Assembly (NCBI GenBank): GCA_023548195.1
Contig: JAJHZJ010000014.1
Coordinates: forward strand, 14,484,718 to 14,548,717
Direction of reading: 5' to 3'
DNA from: Bettongia penicillata ogilbyi
Taxonomy: Eukaryota; Chordata; Mammalia; Diprotodontia; Potoroidae
Length of the DNA stretch: 64,000 bases
Below the pieces are notes generated by a model. It saw only the letters and a program-made list of their open reading frames with translations. It was not told the origin of the DNA and made no database searches. The translations under genes were made by a program, and so were the position numbers. Every line of letters starts with the position of its first letter. Position 1 is the stretch's first letter. Below, one piece after another: positions 23,634 to 35,689 of the stretch.

Positions 23634-23945
23634 ACCTTCTACAGGAAACCTCTCTCCCTTCGTCATAGTTCCAGTGCTTCCTTTCTTTTAAGTATTTTCC
23701 TATTTATCCTGCATATAGTTTGCTTTGTGTGTGTGTGTGTGTGTGCGCGTGTGTGTGTGTGTATATATATGTGTGTGTGTGTGAGTGTGTGTGCACGCGT
23801 GCGTTTATATGTTGTCTCCCTCATTACATTGTAAGCTTCCTGAAGGCAGGAACTGTCTTTTGCCTCCTTTTGTGTCCCCAACAATTAGCACCATGCACAT
23901 ACCACACCATAGTAGGCATGTAATAAATGTTTGTCAAAATGAATT
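23634..23945 (+). mobile_element. L2 LINE 3' end, right half, with TG expansion
   Basis: ACCTTCTACAGGAAACC, then TTGTAAGCTTCCTGAAGGCAGG and GTAGGCATGTAATAAATG are the classic L2 3' end. A (TG)n tract at 23728-23800 is expanded within it. Confidence 0.75.
23728..23805. repeat. TG/TATG microsatellite
   Basis: Alternating TG with TATATG and GCGCG interruptions, inside the L2 fragment. Confidence 0.9.
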
Positions 23946-24552
23946 GAATTAGAAATTGAATCCACAGGGATTTTATGAAAAGTCAGTTTAAAATAACTTA
24001 AGAGGATTCTTAATTCCACAGTATGGAATCGAAAGAAGGTGTGTTTATATATGATCCAAAATGAGCTATGAGAAATCTGTATTATGTATGTTTTTCCCTA
24101 GACTTATGAACTGTGATCCATGAGAAACTATGAAACTGAAAGTTGAATAAGGATGAACTTCCTTCTAAGGAGAACTATGTTAGGTGGAATTTTATGGGGA
24201 AATTTTACAGAGAATTTTATGAACAGTTTTAGGAAGGATTATTTTCTGTATTTTTGAAAAGAACACAAAGATAAAGGAATACTCTTGAGGAGAAATATGA
24301 AGATCCCTTAAACATACTTCAATTGCTATCTAGAGTGATTCAGTTGATTTGCAATTGTTTTAAGTTAAATGGAGTCAGCTGATTGATATATTGAGAGTTT
24401 GAAGTGACTTTGATAGTGACATTGATAGTAGTCAAAAAATTTTTTTATAATATGTGTATACATATGTGAATATATGTACATGTATGCATAAAAATGTTTA
24501 TTATATATTATACTATTATATATCATATATTATGCTAATAAAGTATATAGTC

Positions 24553-25120
24553 AGATGGCACAATGGCTAGAGCACTATACCTGGGGTCAGGGGCAGCTAA
24601 GTGGTGCAGTGGATTGAGCACCAGTGCAGGAGTCAGGAGGATCTGAGTTCAAATCTCACCTTAGACACTTGACTGAGCTGTGTGACCTTGGGCAAGTCAC
24701 TTAACCCTGATTGCTTCATCCTGGGTCATCTCCAGTCATCCCAATGAATATCTGGTCACTACTGGATTCATATATCTCTGGAGGAAAAGTGAAGCTGGTG
24801 ACCTGCACAGCCCTCCCTCACTCAAAACAAAGTCAAGTGCAAGTCATGCCATCATTTCTCTGATGGCATGATCATCTTCCACAACAAAGGATGAACACAT
24901 GCTTGGAGTCAGGAAGACCTGATTTCAAATCCAGCCTAACTTACTAGTTAACTGTGTTACCCTGAGCAAATAAGTTAAACTCTATCAACCTTTTTCCTCA
25001 TCTGCAAAATGGAGTCAGTAATGGCTTCTACCACCCATTGTAATTGTAGGAATAAAATGAGATCACACTTGTAAAGCATTTTCCAAACCTCAAAGAGTTA
25101 GGTAAAAGCTAGCTATTATT
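24553..25120 (+). mobile_element. Old tRNA-derived SINE, split by a younger SINE
   Basis: The head (AGATGGCACAATGGCTAGAGCA) lies at 24553-24590. It resumes after the inserted SINE with GTCAGGAAGACCTGATTTCAAATCC, then CCTCATCTGCAAAATGGAG and AAGCATTTTCCAAACCTC. The order and spacing are those of one MIR/MAR-type SINE. Confidence 0.65.
24592..24903 (+). mobile_element. tRNA-derived SINE, MON1 type, full length
   Basis: The head (GGCAGCTAAGTGGTGCAGTGG), the B-box area (GAGTTCAAATCTCACC), GTGACCTTGGGCAAGTCAC, a middle part shared with the SINE at 23303 (GTCATCTCCAGTCATCC) and the tail GGCATGATCATCTTCCACAA are complete. TGGGGTCAGG (24582-24591) and TGGAGTCAGG (24904-24913) form a near-perfect duplication in the host SINE. 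Confidence 0.85.
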
Positions 25121-25499
25121 ATTTTAATGTAGATCAATAGGAATTGTTAATAATGAGAAAGAGATTTCTATATTTCATTTAAAAAGTAAGAGACTCTAGA
25201 GAGTTGATTAATAAGTATCAATTGCAAATTGTTCAATGAAAAACCAATGTTATAATATTTCCCTCAAGTAGTCATATAGTTCATAATTAATAAAATAAAT
25301 TTTTAGTCATTAGTAAAATGTCAGGAAGACACTGAGGAGTCAGTGTGGTCAGACTCCAGACTCCTAAAACTTCCTAGAGGTGAAGATCATGTCCTTTCAT
25401 ATCTGATATATATACACATACATATGTACATGTATATACATATGTACATATTATGTATTATCAAGAGCTTTTTCTCCAGGATACAGGTGGTTTTCTTCT

Positions 25500-25745
25500 G
25501 AGGAAGAATTTCTAACCATTAAAAATCATGTGAAAGATTACTTCAAATTCCTAATAAAAAAAGAGAAATGCAAACCAAAACAACTCTAAAATTTCATCTC
25601 ATACACAATCAGCAAAGATGACAAATTTTTAGTCAATGTTGGAGGTGTTAGAGGAAGAAAGACATACAAATATACTATTGTTGGAGTTGGCAATCATGCA
25701 ACTATTCTGTCAAACAATTTGAAATTATCCTGAGAAAGTAATTAA
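25500..25745 (+). mobile_element. L1 ORF2 C-terminal fragment
   Basis: GAGAAATGCAAACCAAAACAAC, TTTCATCTCATACACAATCAGC and AACTATTCTGTCAAACAATTTG follow the ORF2 end region seen at 48295-48480. Diverged and closed in all frames. Confidence 0.55.
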
Positions 25746-26194
25746 TGGTCACATATCCTTTATCATTTATATCATTAGCTGAACAAATGGTTTTTATATC
25801 CTTATCACTGTGACTTTATTGACCTACCATAAATACACTCATATTCAGTATCTTCCTGGTTTTTGTTAAAAATGGGAATGTGTTAAATATGATACAGCTG
25901 TAGTTCAGGCTTGTTAAACCCATAGCATGAAATTTGCTTCCATTTATGGACCAACATACATTGGGGTGTCATATGTAATGGCAGTACCAAATATGGCTTA
26001 GCACATTTTTTTCACTAGCATTACATGAGAAATTAGTAGTTACAACTCCAAAGAAAGGAGCAATGTTCTTTTTAGCATATTAAAGTGAAATTTAGTTAGA
26101 ATACTATTTGTTCTATTACGTGCTTTATCAATAACACTCATTTTTAAAATTAAATGATGTAAGGCAAGTAGATCTCCACTGGATATTCAGAAAC

Positions 26195-26395
26195 ATGGAG
26201 GTCTAGACTCAGCTCTGTTACTTGTTATCTATGTGATCTGGGACAAGTCACTTAACCTCTATGGGCCTCAGATTTCTCTCCCATTAGACTGTGAGTTCAT
26301 TGACTTGAAGAATGTATTTTTAAAATTTGTTTGTATCAGCACAGTGCATGACATGTATTAATTACTTAGTAAATGTATGTTGACTTGGTGACTCA
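26195..26395 (+). mobile_element. MIR SINE
   Basis: GGTCTAGACTCAGCTCTG, ATCTATGTGATCTGGGACAAGTCACTTAACCTCTATGGGCCTCAG and a final GTAAATGTATGTTGA match MIR in order. Confidence 0.65.
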
Positions 26396-27115
26396 TCTCT
26401 CAAGCCTCTTCTTGTTCTAACAATTTGTGATTCTAGGTCCCTTGATCTCTAAGACTTGATCTCTGATGTCCGTTCTATGGTTCTCTGAAGTAAGCAAAAT
26501 AAAGAGGGAGCTGTAATTTGCAACTACCTGTGTTCAGATGGAAAATTTCAATTCATGGCCTTTCCTCCCAGGAGATGGATATTATATGTCAGCAATAGAG
26601 AGGTTATAGGATAGTCTGAGGACTACAAATGATTTCCATGAACTTCTTTAATTTGTGATAGCATCATGTCAAAAGCATATTGTACACTTTTAGTCAAAAA
26701 TCATGGGCTTTTGGAAACACTGGCACACACTTTTACACTGTCTGACAAAACCATTTGTACTTAGGCTGTGACTTCACCTGGTGCCTTTCATTTTTCCTTA
26801 CATAAAGACAGGGTGCAACAAAGTAATAGAAAAATGGAAAACATCTTTGACGGAAAATTAGATTGCAGCTGTGTAACTGGAGAGCACAACCATAAATCAG
26901 AATGTCAAATCCAAAACACATGACATTTTGCAAGTTCTCCATGTGCGTTATAATGTGATTACAGCCTGGATGCTATTATGATTTAAAACAAAGTCTTTCA
27001 TGCTAGAAACAAAATGTGGAATGTGAGGCGCCCGGGGGAGAGGACCAGGAGCTAACAACTTACCCTTGACTGTCGGAGAGGTGGGCTACAGTATTCAGTA
27101 TTTTAAGAACTTGTT

Positions 27116-27199
<84 letters not shown>

Positions 27200-28329
27200 A
27201 AAAATATATATATATATATATATAAAATAGAAGAAGAAAACAAGAACAAGAACTCCTCAAGGCAGAGATCTTAACATAAGGGACAAATTAGAGTGTTCAA
27301 CTCTATCTGAATTTTTTTTATAAAAGCAAAATCCTGGAGCCAAATATGAAGATTACAGAAGTCATTCTTTCCTGTCTATCACATAAACAAATGACCCAGC
27401 TGTTATTGCTAAGATTCCAGTTTTAAACTTGGAATTTCTTGTATAAACTTCGATGTAATGGTATTAAAAGTGTCATAGGCAATGAACATCTAACCCTACT
27501 CAATAAATTGTAGGCTCATGGCATGAACTTCTAGAACTGTTAGGCTATTGGACCTTTTTGTAGTTTAAGTAATTTCCAAATGGGGCAGTTCTCCAGGTAT
27601 ATTTTCAAACAATGTAACCAAGAAAATATATACTGAGTCCATCAGCCATACGAAAAAAAATGCAAAGGAGAAAAAGCTGATGTATAAGACAAAGCAAGTA
27701 CCAAATGATCACTCCGGGGAGCTTGGAATCAGATCATTTAAGAAAAGGGAATGTTTTAATTCTAACAGATGGAACCATGAGCTAATCTCTGTTCCCAAAG
27801 GATCTTAACCAGTCCTGTTTTGAGTCTGACTGTCTTTGGAGACAGAGTGGTCATTTTAAGGGGTGGTGGAGGAAGTAATTAGATTTCACTATGGGTGGGA
27901 AGAGAAGAGGAAGGATTTGATATGTATGGAACTGCTAGGGTCTAATAAATTGCTCTGAGTCCTACTGATGTGGGGAAAATTTGAAGATGATACCTTACAT
28001 ATCTTTAAAAAAAGTGGGGAACATGAGGAGAGAACCAGTAGAGACTGCATTCCTTTTTCATTTTAGATACATTAGCATCTACTTATTTTTTTCATGGTTT
28101 ACAGCATGTCTAAAATGAGAAAAACGTATGAGAAACTGAGTTGCTTTCTTGTGACTTCAGTTGAAACTAATCATCAAGGAAACAAAGAGTCTTACTCTTT
28201 GGCACCTCAAGAAATAATTTCATTGTCCTAGTAAAAACAGCTTAAAAAATAGATAGGTTAAGTGACTATTATGTGCTAGAAACAAATGAATAAATTCAGA
28301 GAAAAGGGAAAGGATCATAGTAACTCTTT
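26396..28329. other. Mostly unrecognised DNA with a long GA tract
   Basis: No gene is supported. The only clear structure is the GA/AT microsatellite at 27120-27225. Confidence 0.4.
27120..27225. repeat. Long GA microsatellite followed by A-run and AT tract
   Basis: About 76 bases of pure (GA)n, then nine A, then (AT)n of about 22 bases. The uninterrupted length suggests high length variability. Confidence 0.95.
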
Positions 28330-29095
28330 TTGTAGCGGCAAAAAGGGCTATTGGGGTGGGGGGAAGGTGTTTAGGGGATGGCCAGCAATTGAGGAATGGT
28401 TTTGTTTTGGCATATTAATATGATGGAATACTATTGTGCTCTAAGAAATTAAGAAATAAAATACTTCCAAAAGATTATGAAATGACTTACGAACTGATGT
28501 AACATGAAGTAAGCATACCCTGAAGAATATTGTATACTATAGAAATAGCATAATAATAAACATTTGAGGACTTTTCACAAATTTATGAAAATGAACAGAA
28601 CTAGGTGAAGAATTGATATAATAACAATATTAGAAACTATTCTGAAAACTGTAAAAAGTATGTTCACTAAAATGACTATTCATGATTCCTTAGTACTGAT
28701 AATTAAACATGTTATCAATGACAGGTGATGGATTTACTGTGGAGAATGAGACATGTATTTTTTGTATACAACCACTGAGGGAATTTGTTTTGCTTAACTA
28801 TGCATATTTATAAGAGTGTTTTTCCCTTCATTTTCCCCCTTGGGGTTAGGAGAGGTAGGAGGGAGAAAAAAAATGGGTTTCTGCTCATTTCAAAAACAGG
28901 GAGGTGGGGGAATGCCGTAGATATGGAATTTTGCATGCACTTTCAGATGAGGTCACTACTGTTAGCTTTGTTTAGTTATTTTACTTTATATGCTTTATAT
29001 ATTTTATATAAATATATTATGTACACTATGTGCTTTATATACTTTATAGACTTCTCACAGAGCGGGGTTAATCTGTAAATTTTGTAATGTAAAAC
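28330..29095 (+). mobile_element. Old L1 3' end
   Basis: GCAAAAAGGGCTATTGGGG..GGCCAGCAATTGAGGAATGG, then ATATGATGGAATACTATTGTGCT follow the end of L1 ORF2. The 3' UTR ends with a G/A-rich stretch and TGTAAATTTTGTAATGTAAA near 29070-29090. Confidence 0.6.
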
Positions 29096-29399
29096 AAAAC
29101 CCACCATCAAAAGCAACAGCAGCAACCCTTTACCAATAGCACTACCTGTGCACATAGCTAACTGTGGTGAAGTTAGATGTGCTGGTATCTACTCATTTTA
29201 TTGGTCCTGATATCTAAACTTTGTATCACTCTCAAAAACTAGCATGGTGGTCAACTCACAGTGAGTACCTGACCAATGTTTATGTCATTTTATTATGTTG
29301 TATTGTATTATAGGTAAGACAAAAATGCTTCAGCCTGAGACCTTAAAACAATAGATTGGAGATGTGGGAAATTTATTTGACAAGTTGTGGTTTCAATAG

Positions 29400-29610
29400 A
29401 TCAAAATAGCAGAAATGGAGGGAGCCTTGATATCATGTAGTTCAAATAATTTATTTTATAGAGAAAAAAGTAAAGATTTAGGGAGATTAAGCAAACCACA
29501 CAAGGTCACATTGCTGCACTTCTAAGTAGTAGAGTTGGCATTTGAAAACAAGTCCTTTGCCTTCAAACTCAATAAACTTAACACTTCACCACATCACTTT
29601 AATGGCCACT
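29400..29610 (-). mobile_element. MIR SINE, minus strand
   Basis: TTTATAGAGAAAAAAGTAAAG, TTAAGCAAACCACACAAGGTCACA and a final CACTTCACCACATCAC follow the reverse complement of MIR. Diverged. Confidence 0.5.
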
Positions 29611-30862
29611 AAGATCTCTCTCAACTTTTTGATTCTTTAAACACATCCACTCAGAGTTCCTTTTTGTTTATTTTCACCCTTTCCAGACATTCTAGACTTT
29701 AGTTAAGTGGAAATTCAACTAAGTTAGGTTAAAAAAATGTTTAACAAAAAAAACACTAGATTTCCCTAGGTTGTTTCAGATGGCATTATCAAGAGCACAT
29801 GTTATTTCTCACAGCTAAGGAGCACATAGGGATTCATTTCTCTCATCTTAAAAAATCCTCTATTAATGATCCCAAATACAAAGGTGATGGTAATGAGAGT
29901 TCTGAGGCTTAAGGCTATTTGTTGCTAGGATTGTGGCATTTTTTTTTTTGGTATGGATTTTCTATTCATTATAGTATAACACCCATTAAAACTCTCTTTA
30001 ATTTTAATGAAAAGGACAGAGAATGAAGGGCACACCCCATGGAATGAAATGGTGGGATGGATTTACTTTTTATAAAAAATCTGAAAACCAGAGTAGAGAA
30101 TGAAATTATTAAAACCATATTCTGTTCTACTTTAATTTTCACCAGAGTTTTGCTAGTTTACTTTAACAAGTAACATTTGATTGAATTCAGGCCTGCTTTT
30201 GTTTACAAAATGAAATGAGAGCCAGAAAGAGTCATGACCCGACTAATTTGCACATATACTGCCTCATCAGTCTCCTCCCCTTTAAACAAAAGAAATATTT
30301 TTTTCTCTGTGTGTGTGATTTTGATGACCACCCATACCCTTTACTATTGCACTAAGCAGTCCTGACAAAATTAGAATATATTTTGTTTCCTCCTTAACTC
30401 CTAATATTTCATGTGCTACTGAGAAAAGATATGTCTGAAGTCACACATTGGGAAAGAGAAATTAAGATCCCAACAATCCATAGCCAAAAAAGCAAAATGA
30501 ACTATTTGGGAGCCAAAATGAAGAGGGCACAGGAACAGTAAACATGAAGGTAGTAAAAAATGTGGAGGGAATTCATTTTTAATTACTAAAGTATCAGGCT
30601 TAATACCCTATTTCATGATTTTTACCCATACTTGCTTATTGTTTGGGTTTTTTTTTTTGACTTACCTTTATTTTAAAGTGACTCCTTTCTAGATTCAATC
30701 ATTCTTTTTTGTCTTCTGAAATAGGATAAATGAAAGTTACCAGTTAACCACTATGGTTGCTACCAGATCCATCTCTTAAGTACAATAAGTAAGAAGCAAA
30801 AGCTCCTTTATCCCCTTCTCTGCACTACTTGTTTTGGGTATTCAATAAGGATTAGTTAGCAC

Positions 30863-31094
30863 TTTGTTGCTGTGGTTCAGTCATTCGGTAGTGTTCAATT
30901 TTTTGTGACCCCGAGTCCATGGAGTTTTCTTGACAAAGACATTGGAGTGGTTTGCTATTTCCTTCTCCAGTGGATTAAGGCAAACAGAAGTTACACAAGG
31001 ATCACAGCACTGGAAAGCGTCTGAAGTCTATTTGAACTCAGGTCTTCCCGACTCCAGACTCAGTGCTCTACCCACTGAGTCACCTAGCTGCCTC
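30863..31094 (-). mobile_element. tRNA-derived SINE, MAR1 type
   Basis: Reading the plus strand: TGGTTCAGTCATTCGGTAG, GTGACCCCGAGTCCATGG, TTGGAGTGGTTTGCTATTTCC, then TGAACTCAGGTCTTCCCGACT and GTCACCTAGCTGCCTC (complement of the tRNA-like head). AGTTAGCAC (30854-30862) and AGTTGGCAC (31095-31103) are the likely target-site duplication. Confidence 0.8.
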
Positions 31095-31399
31095 AGTTGG
31101 CACGTAAGCTAGTCTTAAAAACAAACAAAAGAAGACACAAACTTCATATGCATACTATCAGTCCGAATAACTAAAACTAACATAAAGGTCATTCTCAAAC
31201 CTTTGCAAATCCCAAAGTTTACCTAATTATCCATAGTCACTTAGTTTTCACTTCATAGCTGACATTGGTGTTTATTTTAATCTAATTTCAACTAATATAT
31301 ATTTTCATGTGTAGAGAAGTGGAGGACTGTCCCAAGCAAACTCAAAGCTGGGGTCACTCAGTTATACTATTCTTGCATTCTAGAATTACAGAATTTTAG

Positions 31400-32200
31400 G
31401 CCCTCAGCCTCTGTTCTCTGAGTTCAGTGGAGGAAGCCCCATCCAGAAACTCAACATGTCTATTTACAAGATCCAGGCAAGAGAGATCTTTGACTCTCAT
31501 GGAAACCCTACTGTTGAAGTTGACCTCTACACTGAAAAAGGTCAATTCTGAGCTGGTGTGCCCAGTGGAGCTTCTACTGGTATCCATGAAGCCCTGGAGT
31601 TACAAAACAATGATACTACTACACTACATGGGAAAAGGTGTCTCAAAAGCAGTTGAGCACATCAATAAAACTATTGCCCCGACCCTAATTAGCAAGAAAT
31701 TGAATGTTGTGGAGCAGGAGAAGATCAACAGATTGACGACAGAGATGGATGGCACTGAGAATAAATCTAAATTTGGTGCATATGCCATTTTGGGAGTGTG
31801 TCTCTGGCTGTTTGTAAGGCTGGAGCTGCTGAGAAAGGTGTCTCCCTGTACCATCACACTGCTGACCTTGCAGGCAACGATGAAGTCATCCTGCCTGTTC
31901 CAGCCTTCAACATGATCAATGATGGCTCCCATGCTGGTAATAAGTTGACCATGCAGGAGTTCATGATCCTCCCTGTTGGAGCAGCAAACTTTAAGGAGGC
32001 CATGTGCATTGGAACTGAGGCCTACCAGAACTTGAAGAGTGTGATTAAACAGAAAAAAAGGACAAATGCCACCAACATAGGGGATGAAAGTGGCTTTGCT
32101 CCTAACATACTGGAGAATAAAGAATCTCTGGTCCTGCTAAAGAATGCTACTGGAAAGGCTGGCTACACCGATAAGGTCGTAATTGGCATAACTGTGAAAC
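31400..32200 (+). pseudogene. ENO1: Alpha-enolase processed pseudogene, 3'-truncated
   Basis: Enolase converts 2-phosphoglycerate to phosphoenolpyruvate in glycolysis. From the ATG at 31456 the translation follows enolase 1: [20 protein letters not shown], the [12 protein letters not shown] block, [24 protein letters not shown], then [18 protein letters not shown] and [11 protein letters not shown], ending near residue 247 of about 434. It runs through what would be several exons without introns, so it is a retrocopy. Lesions: a TGA at codon 32 (CGA in functional genes, a CpG change), one inserted base near 31618 and a shift near 31797. 'MSI' start and 'RYMGKG'-like wording favour ENO1 over ENO3. 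The 3' half and poly(A) are lost. Confidence 0.88.
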
Positions 32201-32439
32201 TCTACCTCACTGAAATCAAATTACTCACGAATCAAAAGACATCACCTTTATCATTTTACCATTTTTACCTTTCTCAAAGTCTTATGTCAACAGGTAAGTA
32301 ATGAAGCTATAGTCACAACTGTGCCCACAGACAGCCCAGGCCATCTTCTCATTGGAATCAGCAATGTTATTCAGCAGCCTCCTGGATGTCTGAGGAGCCC
32401 TTTAAGGAATACACTACTCACCTCTTGATATGAGGAAGG
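32201..32439. other. Junction between ENO1 pseudogene and RTE LINE
   Basis: The enolase match ends near 32200 and RTE coding begins after 32500. The bases between might be the RTE 5' UTR, at least from about 32430, but I cannot place the border. Confidence 0.4.
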
Positions 32440-35400
32440 GGCTAGAAAAGGTGCCCTAAAAATTGTATGCTTAGCCAACCCTAGCCTGATTACTGCAGCA
32501 GGCAGGGATCCTACCATGTGTTTGAAACACAAGAAAAGTGCAAAAACTTTTTCAAAGAGGATTTCACTCACCATTGGTACTTGCAATGTGCACACACTAA
32601 TAGACAACACAAAATCCAGTAGAGCTGAAAGAAAAACAGCTCTTGTTACAAGAGAACTCAACAGGTATCACATCCAAATAGCAGCCCCAAGTGAAGCAAG
32701 CTAGCAGATGAAGGTCACCTTACTGAAGACAGAGTTGGATACACGTTTTTCTAGAGTGGCCAGAGTGGGTATAGGTTTTGCAATCAAAACTAATTTAGTC
32801 AACAAGGTTGTACACCCACCAAAAGTTGTGATGACAGACTCATGACAATGTAATTGCCACTTGAAGGAAAACGCCTGCCACCATCATCAGTGCTTATGTT
32901 TCCACCATGACGAACCCTGATGAGGTCAAAGAAAAATTTTATGAAGACCTGGAGATCCTCATTATTAATTTTCCAAAATAAGACAAGCTTATGATTCTGA
33001 GAGAATTTAATGCTAGAGTAGGCTCAGATTACCAGACACAGCAAGAAGTCTTTGGGAGGAAAGGAGCTGAAAATAGCAACAATAATGCTCACTTACTGAT
33101 AAAGATTTGTGCATCTCATGACTTTCTCATCACAAACACAGTCTTCCATCTACCCAAATGCAATAAAACTTCATGGATGCATCCTTATATCAAACATTGG
33201 CATTTAATAAGCCATATGATTGTAAAAAGAGACAGAATGTGAGAGTGACAAAGGCAATGTGTGGTGCAGAGTGCTGGACTAATCATAGACTTATACTTTT
33301 CAAGCTAAATATTTGCATTCAGTAAAAGCAGAAGCCCCAAGGCAAAATGACTATCAGAAAAATTAATGCAGACTGTTTAGAGCTTCTCTGAGCATGAACA
33401 GTTTGTTGCTAACTTGGAGGGAAAGTTGAGCCAACACACAGTTGGTAAGAGTGGAGCAGAAAAGCAGCTTTCAGAGATTTACCATACAGCACTGCATTTG
33501 CTCATCTGGATCAGAACATTCACAAACATCAAGACTGGTTTGACAGAAATGATGGAGAAATTCAGAGTGTGTTAAATGAAAAATGAGAACTCCACACGAT
33601 TTACCAGCAGGATAATTCATCCATCTCTAAAAAGGCAGCGTTTCACTCCATCAAAAGTAAAATACAAGCAAAGCTTAGAGAATTGCAGGACTCTTGGCTC
33701 AGTAAGACAGAGGAAATTCAGTTTTATGTTGATAGTAACAATCCAAAGTGTTTTTATGGTTCCCTGAAAGCTATTTATGGGCCAAAAACCTATAGTGCAT
33801 CATAAGTACTTAGTGCTGATGGAACCACATTGATTAGTGATAAGAACATGATCCTTGAAAGATGGGCTGAACACTTCTCAACAGATCATCATCAATCAAT
33901 GCTGCAGCCACTGGCCTCAGGCTGAAGTCAATCCTTCCCTAGTTGATGTTCAAACTGAAGAGGTTTTGAATGTCATTAGGTTCTTTTCATGTGACAAAGG
34001 ACCTGGTACTAATTCTATTCCAACAGAGATTTACAAGGTCCATCGCTCATTTAAAAGCTGACTGAAATTTTCCTGGTTACATGGCAAGAGGAGGCTATCT
34101 ACCAGGAATTCAAGGATGCTTCCATTATCCATCTCTATAAAGGAAAAGGAAATAGATTGTCCTGCGACAATCACAGAAAGGTCTTTCTCTTAGTCCTTGC
34201 TAGCAAAACTCTTGCCAGAGTCTTTCTTTACAGGCTGATCTTCACTTGGAAAATGGTCATCTACTTGACTGCCAGTGTGACTTCAGAAATGGCCAAGGAA
34301 TGGTCTATATGGTGTTTGCTGCCCAACGATCCAGGAGAAATGTGAGGAGCAGAAAAGAAGTCTGTAAACAACGTTTGTAGATCTGACCAAAAACCTTGAT
34401 ACTGTCAGTCATGAGGACTTCTGGACAATTATGTAAAAATTTGGATGCCTGGAAAAGTTTATCAGTATTGTATATCAATTTCACAATGCCACTCTTGCCC
34501 AGGTTCTGGATAATGGATGATGCTCTCTCACTTTCCCAGTCACCAATGGAATAAACAAGGCTGTGTACTTGCTCCCCCGCTTTTTAGCATGATGTTTTCA
34601 GCCATGTTTTCAAATGTCTTCAGTGAAGATGTCCATGGCATCAAGGTCAGCTACCACACTGATAGTAAATTCTTCTATTTGAAAAAGCTACAAGACAAGA
34701 CTGAAGTGGAAGGAGTGATGGTGCATGATTTTTTATTTGCGGATGATTGTGCACTCAATGCAACCTCTGAAGCTGAGATGCAACAAAGCATGGATCAATT
34801 CTCTGCTGCTTGTGCTAAGTTAGGCTTACAATTAACAACAAGAAACACAAGTACTCCATCAGGCACCACCACACCATCCAAACAGCAAATGGAAAAGTGT
34901 TGAATGCTGTGGATACGTTCACTTACCTTAGCAGCATACTTTCTATGGATTTACACATTGATAGTGAGGTTGATGCACACATTGCCAGAGATAGGTCAGG
35001 GTTTGGGAGGCTCCAAAGGAAAGTGTGGAAGAAAAGAGGTACTGGAAGGCATACCACACTGAAGGTCTACTGAGCAGTTGTGCTGACCCCATTGCTGTAT
35101 GCCTGTGAAACCTGAACAGTATACCAGTGCCATGCCAGGAAACTAAATTGTTTCCTTTTGAACTGTCTTAGGAAGATTCTGAAGATCACCAGGAAGGAGA
35201 AGATACCAGACACAGAAGTCTTTCTTGAACTAAACTGCCAAGCATTCAAACTCTACTGAAAAAAAAAATTCTGACAGACTCGCCATGTTGTTTGAATGTC
35301 AAATGTACACTTGACAAAAACATTATTTTATGTGGAGCTCATACAGGGCAAGTGCTCGCATAGAGGTCAGAAAAAGTGATACGAGGACATCGTCAAGGGC

Positions 35401-35670
35401 TCTCAACTTTGGAACTAGATCAGAGAAGGTACTGTGCTCTATAAGCAAAGCAGAATTGAAGTAGCTCAAGAGAAATACGAGTGGCACAAATTTAGAGAAT
35501 CCATCCCAAGTGTTCACATGAACTACTTGTGCCTAACCTGTGGCAGAGCTTTCTGGGCTCATATTGGTCTGATCAGCCACAGTCAGACACACTTTAATTT
35601 GACTTGATTTTAATTTGATATATTAGTGTCATTTTGTTCCTCTTCAAGAATTAAGGACAACCACCACAAA
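32440..35670 (+). mobile_element. RTE-clade LINE, near full length, decayed
   Basis: RTE LINEs encode an apurinic-like endonuclease (EN) and a reverse transcriptase (RT) in one frame. The EN start is visible near 32558 (TIGTCNVHTLIDN), the metal-binding block near 32990 (REFNARVGSD) and the histidine block near 33170 (NKTSWMHPYIKHWHLI). The RT shows NKQGCVLAPPLFSMMF near 34550 and FADDCALNA near 34738, with the catalytic FADD kept. The end carries a C2H2-like finger (CLTCGRAF..H..H) near 35530-35590. Frame changes and stops split it into pieces of 60-130 codons. The 3' UTR is short and ends CTCTTCAAGAATTAAGGACAACCACC, like the tail of the MON1-type SINEs. Confidence 0.85.
34517..34903 (+). 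pseudogene. RTE reverse transcriptase core, open fragment
   Basis: The longest open piece of the RTE LINE (128 codons). It covers RT blocks B-C: QGCVLAPPLFSMMFSAMF, then LFADDCALNATSEAEMQQSM. The two active-site aspartates are in FADD. Upstream RT blocks are in other frames (PTEIYK near 34020), so it is a remnant, not a gene. Confidence 0.8.
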
Positions 35671-35689
35671 GTCTTCCCCATCAATGAAT

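Noticed and set aside
23663..23923. Open frames through the TG tract
   Set aside because: They consist of dipeptide repeats encoded by a microsatellite.
27060..27260. Leucine/serine-repeat frame
   Set aside because: It is the reverse of the GA microsatellite.
31427..32301. Enolase as a working gene
   Set aside because: In-frame stop, two shifts, no introns and loss of the C-terminal half.
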